Source: Acidisoma cellulosilyticum
GTDB taxonomy: Bacteria > Pseudomonadota > Alphaproteobacteria > Acetobacterales > Acetobacteraceae
Length of the DNA: 64,000 nucleotides
Direction of reading: 5' to 3'
Assembly: GCF_020621385.1 (NCBI RefSeq)
Contig: NZ_JAESVA010000002.1
Coordinates: 62,001 to 126,000, forward strand
The notes below the pieces were generated by a model. That model saw only the letters and a program-made list of their open reading frames with translations. It searched no databases and was not told the origin of the DNA. This document shows positions 59,487-64,000 of this stretch, piece by piece; position 1 is the first letter of the stretch; the number at the start of each line of letters is the position of its first letter. The position numbers and the translations under genes are program-made.

Positions 59487-60476
59487 TTACGAAACGCTGG
59501 CCTTCATCTTGGCCTTCGCGCGGGCTTTGCGGTCGCGGCTTTTTTTCAGCATCTGGCCGAAATACAGCAGCCCGCTCCATTGTTGCGCGACATAGCCGCC
59601 GGTCGCCATCGCTTCCGGCGCGTTGCGGTCGCCCGTCGCCGGAAAATGGTCCGAGAAGTCGGCCGTGCGGAAGATCATGTCCCAGAACGGAAAGACCGCA
59701 CCGTAATTGCAGGAAACGCGACCCGCCGCATGCAGCCCGTGATGGATGCGGTGAAAGCGCGGCGAGATCAGCAGCCGGTCGCCCAGCCAACCGAAGGAGA
59801 TGCGGGCATTGGCATGGCTCAGGCTTTCGACGATGCGCATGAACATCACCAGCAGCGGAAACTGCAGCGGCGGAATGCCGATGGCGAGGCCGATGACCGC
59901 GAACCAGACGCCGGAAATCAGATCGTCCAGCATATGGTTGCGGTCATCCGACCAGAAGCTCATCTGCCGCTGGGCATGATGCAAAGCATGCAGCGCGTAC
60001 CAGCCAAGAAAGGTATGCGACAGCCGGTGTCGCCAGTAGTCCGCGCAATCCAGGATCATGGCATAGACCAGGAAGGTCAGCACCGGATGACCGAGCAACC
60101 CCGGTATCAGCGTCTCCATCATCGGCGGGATATAGCCGTGATCGACCACGAAGCCGTTCACCGCCACCTGGATCTGATAGAAGACCAGGAAGCTGAAAAT
60201 CGGCAGCACGCCGACGCGGGATACCAGCGTGTAGAGCACGTCCGTCACCACGGCCTTCTGGGACGGCCATTTCTCGATCGGGAACAGCGCTTCCAGCGGC
60301 CAGCAGATGGCATAGGTCACGACGACGGCGAAAAATCCGTAGACGCAGACAAGCATCCAATCGAAGGAGAGTTCCTCCCACTGCATCCAGCCGAAGTGAT
60401 AAAGGATCGGGAGGATGACCGTCTGGTCGATCCAGCCGGCGATGGTGCTGAAGAAACGGTCTAGCGGTGAGAACAT
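59487..60476 (-). CDS. Sterol desaturase/fatty acid hydroxylase-family protein
   Basis: A 329-residue membrane di-iron enzyme. His clusters HRLSH, HALHH and HRIHH (with the following GLH) are the metal ligands of the FA_hydroxylase superfamily. Helices flank them. It could hydroxylate a hopanoid, carotenoid or fatty acid; substrate not determined. It has a GAGGAG site and follows the YncE-like gene by 14 bases. Confidence 0.9.
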   Translation of the reverse strand: MFSPLDRFFSTIAGWIDQTVILPILYHFGWMQWEELSFDWMLVCVYGFFAVVVTYAICWPLEALFPIEKWPSQKAVVTDVLYTLVSRVGVLPIFSFLVFYQIQVAVNGFVVDHGYIPPMMETLIPGLLGHPVLTFLVYAMILDCADYWRHRLSHTFLGWYALHALHHAQRQMSFWSDDRNHMLDDLISGVWFAVIGLAIGIPPLQFPLLVMFMRIVESLSHANARISFGWLGDRLLISPRFHRIHHGLHAAGRVSCNYGAVFPFWDMIFRTADFSDHFPATGDRNAPEAMATGGYVAQQWSGLLYFGQMLKKSRDRKARAKAKMKASVS

Positions 60477-60490
60477 CCCTGCCCGCTCCT

Positions 60491-61549
60491 CTATAGTTTT
60501 TCCGCGGTGACCAAGCCCGGCCGATCCATCATGGTATTGAGGAAAATGCCGTGCGGAGATCGACCGACGTCGATCGTCTCATAATCGCCCGAAGCCGGGT
60601 CCAGCACCGCGACCTTTTCATGAAAGCGCAGCGCGATCCACAGCTTTCCGTCAGGGGCGACCGCGATATCGTCCGGCCCGGCGGCGTGGAAGGGATAGAC
60701 GCGGCGGATCGCCATGGTCGCCGGGTCAAGGGCCGCCAGCGAACCGCCGACCCGATTGCTGACATAGATGGTCTGACGATCGGGCGTCAGGAAGATGTTA
60801 TGCGGGCCGATACCCCCTGTCGGGATCTTGCGCAGAACCTGGCCCGAAACGGGGTCGACCTCGGCCACGTAATTCTCGCCCATGACGCAGCAATAGACAT
60901 GGCCCTTGTACCACATCACCCCGGCCGGCGTGCTGCCGACATGGGACTTCCAGCGCACTGACATGGTGGTGAGGTCGATGGAAACCAGCGTGCCGGGTTC
61001 CTGCATGGAGTTGAAGCTCCAGCGCGAATCGGGCGAGAAATCGAGATGGCTAGGCATGCCGCCGACCTTGAAGCGCTTGACCAGCTTCAGGCTGCTGCCG
61101 TCATAGACATCGACAAAGTCGAGCCTTAGCGCATTGACGACGAAATAGCGCTCATCCGGCGTATAGCCGATCTGATAGGGATCGGCCATGACCATATGGC
61201 CAAGCCCCGCCCCGGTGACAGGGTCCATGATGAACAAGGCATTGCCGCCGGCATCCGCGATATAAAGCTTGCTGCGATCGGGCGACAGCGCCCAATGGCT
61301 CGGCTCGCGCAGCGTCGGCACGGTGTTCAGCACCTGGCGCGTTGTCATGTCGATGACGGCGACCGATGCCTCACCCGAATTCATGACGATGGCGAGCGGT
61401 TTCATGGCGCCGGCCTGGGCCAGAGACGGCAGCAGCGGCGCGGCGGCGCCGGCCAAGGCGAGGCCCATAAAGCCGCGTCGCCCGGGTGTCAGGCGGTCGG
61501 ACGGAAGGGAGAAGGCTCGTCGCGAAAGATCAGGTGTCATGCTTGTCAT
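60491..61549 (-). CDS. YncE-like beta-propeller protein with Tat signal
   Basis: A 352-residue protein. The N-terminus contains a twin-arginine-like signal (GRRGFMGLALAG, cleavage near AQA-G). The body is made of about seven repeats of the YVTN/NHL type, for example KLYIADAGGNALFIMDPVTG and TIYVSNRVGGSLAALDPAT. Such propellers bind surfaces or metals; no enzymatic motif is seen. It lies between the CLC and desaturase-like genes on the same strand. Confidence 0.85.
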   Translation of the reverse strand: MTSMTPDLSRRAFSLPSDRLTPGRRGFMGLALAGAAAPLLPSLAQAGAMKPLAIVMNSGEASVAVIDMTTRQVLNTVPTLREPSHWALSPDRSKLYIADAGGNALFIMDPVTGAGLGHMVMADPYQIGYTPDERYFVVNALRLDFVDVYDGSSLKLVKRFKVGGMPSHLDFSPDSRWSFNSMQEPGTLVSIDLTTMSVRWKSHVGSTPAGVMWYKGHVYCCVMGENYVAEVDPVSGQVLRKIPTGGIGPHNIFLTPDRQTIYVSNRVGGSLAALDPATMAIRRVYPFHAAGPDDIAVAPDGKLWIALRFHEKVAVLDPASGDYETIDVGRSPHGIFLNTMMDRPGLVTAEKL

Positions 61550-61619
61550 TCGTTGAGTGGCATGGGGAAAGGCGCAACCAACCCGATGTCCGTGTCAGGG
61601 CCGCGGTTCTCGGCGGCCG

Positions 61620-63155
61620 TCATAGCTGCTTCACCTGAGGCAGCGTCTTGATCTGGGTCATGCCCGCATTGTTTAGCATAGTGCGACTGAATAGACAGCC
61701 GCCGATGCGCCCCATAAGCCCGCGCGGATTGCGGGCCAAACCCTCGCGTACCGCCATGGCGCCGGCCGTCGCTGCAATCATTGGTATCAAAAAATCCTGC
61801 CCGGCGCGGGTGAATTCCATCAGCAGCAGGATAGCCGTGACCGGCATGCGCATGGAGACCGCGAGAAAGGCGGTGGCGCCGACGATGACAAAGGCGCCGA
61901 GCGGAATGCCGGTTTGAAAAGCAGCGTTCCATACTTCGCCCAAGGGGACCGAAAGCAGCGAGCCGATGGCCAGGCCCGGCGTCAGCAATCCGCCCTCCGC
62001 TCCGGCCAGCAGACAGGCGATCACCGCGACCAGTTTCACGGCCAGCATCAGCACCGCCGAACCGGGGCCTTCCGCGCCGCTGAGGGCCAGCTGGATCGGC
62101 CCTTTGCCGTTGCCCGGCAATTGCGGCAGCCAGGCGGTGAGCAGCCCGACCAGCGCGAAAGCCGCCAGAGTGGTGACGATGATCCGCGCATTCTTGGGCG
62201 CCCGGCTGCGCGCCCAGGCGGTCAACTCGCTATAGAACAGGCCAGCGACACCGGCGACCGGCCCCATCAGGCAGGCCCAGACCATCAGCCCGGTGCTGAC
62301 CGGATAATGCGGGAATTGATACTGCCAGTCGGTGCCGAGACCGATCCAGGCGATGACGGTGCCGATGACGGAGGTCGCGAGGGCGACAATGACCACGCGC
62401 GGCCGCACGGTCATCAGCAAAACTTCGAGCACGAAGACCGCCCCGGACAGCGGCACGTTATAGACGGCGGCAAGCCCGGCCCCCGCCCCGCAAGCGACCA
62501 TCAGCCGCGTGTCCTCGACCGTCAGCCCCAGCCGACGGCAGCACCAGCCCGCCAGCACGGCGCCGATTTCGCGCGGGGCCACTTCGCGGCCGAGCGGCGA
62601 GCCGAGTGCGACCGTCACGATCTGCAGCAGCGCATGCGCGATTGTGGTGCCCATCGGCATGGGCGGCGCGCCCTCCGTCACGGCCTTCTTGATGCTGACC
62701 AAGGGGCGGCCGAAGCGATGCATGGCCCACCAGCCGAAGCCGGCGATAAGGCCGGCGCCGAGCAGCACCAGAAAGCGCCGCCAGGGTGGGGCCGCCGTCA
62801 CGCCCGCCAGGAAATTCTCGTCGCTGATCACCGCATGCAGGCTGTAGCCGTAAGCGATGTGCTGAATGAAATGCAGCAGTAAAGCGAGGCCCATGCCGCC
62901 GATGCCGCCCGCGACGCCCGTCAGCAGCGTCACCAGGATCAACTGCGGCAGCGGTGTCGTGGAGACGGCCGCCGGCAGCGGGTCAGGCTTTGTCTCGATG
63001 ACGGCCGCATGCGGGATATCCGACGGGATATCCCGGTCGGTATCGGTGGGCGGATGAAAAGGCGCCAGGCTTGTCCTTGTCTCCAGGCTGTCGTCCGGCA
63101 CCCGCCACTCTCCCTTATGCGACACGGGCTTCAAACCGGCCCGGAGCGCTCTCAT
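61620..63155 (-). CDS. CLC-family anion channel/antiporter, atypical filter
   Basis: A 511-residue CLC protein with an 70-residue hydrophilic N-terminus (DSLETRTSLAPFHPPTDTDR). The gating region reads SPLGREVAPREIGAVL, keeping the gating Glu but with VAP in place of GP. The first filter motif GSGIP is replaced by GRPLVSIKKAV. MRMPVTAILLLMEFT near the end is the usual helix N block. Substrate may be an anion other than chloride. Divergent from a LysR gene. Confidence 0.88.
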   Translation of the reverse strand: MRALRAGLKPVSHKGEWRVPDDSLETRTSLAPFHPPTDTDRDIPSDIPHAAVIETKPDPLPAAVSTTPLPQLILVTLLTGVAGGIGGMGLALLLHFIQHIAYGYSLHAVISDENFLAGVTAAPPWRRFLVLLGAGLIAGFGWWAMHRFGRPLVSIKKAVTEGAPPMPMGTTIAHALLQIVTVALGSPLGREVAPREIGAVLAGWCCRRLGLTVEDTRLMVACGAGAGLAAVYNVPLSGAVFVLEVLLMTVRPRVVIVALATSVIGTVIAWIGLGTDWQYQFPHYPVSTGLMVWACLMGPVAGVAGLFYSELTAWARSRAPKNARIIVTTLAAFALVGLLTAWLPQLPGNGKGPIQLALSGAEGPGSAVLMLAVKLVAVIACLLAGAEGGLLTPGLAIGSLLSVPLGEVWNAAFQTGIPLGAFVIVGATAFLAVSMRMPVTAILLLMEFTRAGQDFLIPMIAATAGAMAVREGLARNPRGLMGRIGGCLFSRTMLNNAGMTQIKTLPQVKQL

Positions 63156-63244
63156 GACATGACAGGTTAGGCCCGGCGAGCGTTATTGCCAATCTTGATG
63201 AAAAGGATATCAGTAATTGGCTTTAACGATAGCCAGGCCAGGCC

Positions 63245-64000
63245 ATGCTCCATCCCGATCTTCTCCGCTCCTTTGTCGCGGTGGCCGAAGCAGGCGGCTT
63301 CTCGCTCGCTGCCCGGCGCCTCGGCCTCGGCCAATCGACCGTCAGCCAGCATATCAAGCGGCTGGAAGATGCGATCCACCGCCCGGTCTTCGCGCGCGAC
63401 ACCCATTCGGTGACCTTGACGCCCGACGGCGACACGCTGCTGGCTTTGGCAAGGCAGGTGCTTGCGGCCCAGGATCGGCTGCTGCAGGTCATGACCGGCA
63501 CCGCCACGCGCGGCCGGCTGCGCCTGGGCGTGTCGGAGGATTTCGCGGCGGCCGGCCTGCGGGCGGTTCTGCAGGATTTCGCGCGCCTGCACCCGACGGT
63601 CGATGTCGCGCTCACGGTCGGGCTCAGCGTGCCGTTGTATGAGCGTTTCGATTCCGGCGACCTGGATGTCATCTTCGTCAAGCGCCGCACGGGGGATCGC
63701 CGTGGCGCGGTCGTCTGGCGCGAGCGTCTGGTCTGGCTCGGCCAGAACGGCATTCGGCCGGACCCGCATGCGCCGCTGCCGCTATTGCTCTATCCCTCGC
63801 CCAGCATCACGCGCGGCCGTGCGCTGACGGCGCTGGAAGCCGCCGGGCGAAGCTGGCGGATTGCTTGCACAAGCGGCAGCCTCAATGGGCTTTACGCAGC
63901 GGCTGAGGCCGGCCTGGGGCTGATACCGCATTCCGGGCGGTTGCGGCCGACAGGGCTGGCGGTGCTCTCTCCCTCCCCCACGCTCGTCTTGCCGGATTTG
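63245..64000 (+). CDS. LysR-family regulator, 3' end outside window
   Basis: An open reading frame of 252 codons that runs off the window edge. It starts MLHPDLLRSFVAVAEAGGFS and contains the winged helix LAARRLGLGQSTVSQHIKRL and the substrate domain (RLRLGVSEDFAAAGLRAVLQ). It is divergent from the CLC gene across 89 bases, which suggests it may control it. About 40-50 residues of the C-terminus are missing. Confidence 0.9.
   Translation, partial: MLHPDLLRSFVAVAEAGGFSLAARRLGLGQSTVSQHIKRLEDAIHRPVFARDTHSVTLTPDGDTLLALARQVLAAQDRLLQVMTGTATRGRLRLGVSEDFAAAGLRAVLQDFARLHPTVDVALTVGLSVPLYERFDSGDLDVIFVKRRTGDRRGAVVWRERLVWLGQNGIRPDPHAPLPLLLYPSPSITRGRALTALEAAGRSWRIACTSGSLNGLYAAAEAGLGLIPHSGRLRPTGLAVLSPSPTLVLPDL

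Overview
This 64 kb window is a GC-rich, densely packed bacterial chromosome segment with about 66 protein genes. The gene content fits an alphaproteobacterium, most likely Acetobacteraceae or a close relative (Rhodospirillales). The grounds are a mltB-rlpA-dacA-tmk-holB-metG-tatD-MBL operon, hfq-hflX, typA, a PnrA/BMP-type ABC system, NodT-type outer membrane lipoproteins and an AT-rich palindromic spacer of a kind I associate with acetic acid bacteria. The family call is inference from gene order and style. I see no rRNA, tRNA, insertion sequence, prophage or CRISPR array.

Layout. 1-6.8 kb: a catabolic and uptake operon with a RutA-like flavin monooxygenase (5' end cut off), a RutC-like RidA protein, a BMP-family binding protein, a double ABC ATPase, two permeases and an AraC regulator. 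6.8-9.5 kb: PaiB-like and DUF779 proteins, then msrP with a small two-helix membrane protein where msrQ would be expected. 9.5-17.9 kb: a housekeeping operon on the minus strand for peptidoglycan remodelling, dTMP kinase, a periplasmic FKBP, DNA polymerase III delta prime, MetRS, TatD and an MBL hydrolase, followed on the plus strand by map and corA. 20-26 kb: an SGNH hydrolase, uppP, rsmB, a small ribbon-helix-helix-like protein and typA.

26-36 kb is an efflux and stress block: soxR divergent from an MFS exporter across a SoxR box, a GNAT/XRE-cupin/PAT operon, and tetR followed by a complete RND pump (adaptor, pump, outer membrane factor). 36.2-37.0 kb is noncoding and holds about four tandem copies of a palindrome-rich unit of about 170 bp. 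37-46 kb holds an AmpG-like permease, succinyl-CoA:3-ketoacid CoA-transferase subunits split by a nested palindrome, NUDIX, LysR with a hydrolase, MFS, EamA, an epoxide-hydrolase-like gene with TetR, and GST. 46.8-50 kb is a MarR-EmrA-EmrB efflux operon. 50-52.6 kb is hfq-hflX-inositol phosphatase. 52.7-59.5 kb is an exopolysaccharide cluster (WecB/TagA/CpsF glycosyltransferase, outer membrane barrel, acyltransferase, Wzz/BY-kinase, Wza-like lipoprotein) that ends in a translationally coupled murein endopeptidase. 59.5-64 kb has a sterol-desaturase-like enzyme, a YncE-like propeller, an atypical CLC protein and a LysR gene cut by the window edge.

The most distinctive signals are: a dispersed and tandem palindromic repeat family whose termini supply stop codons for neighbouring genes; the RutA/RutC-like operon wired to a nucleoside-type ABC importer; the coupling of a polysaccharide exporter lipoprotein to a murein endopeptidase; msrP without msrQ; and holB with no ATG, GTG or TTG start, only a CTG that overlaps the upstream stop as CTGA.
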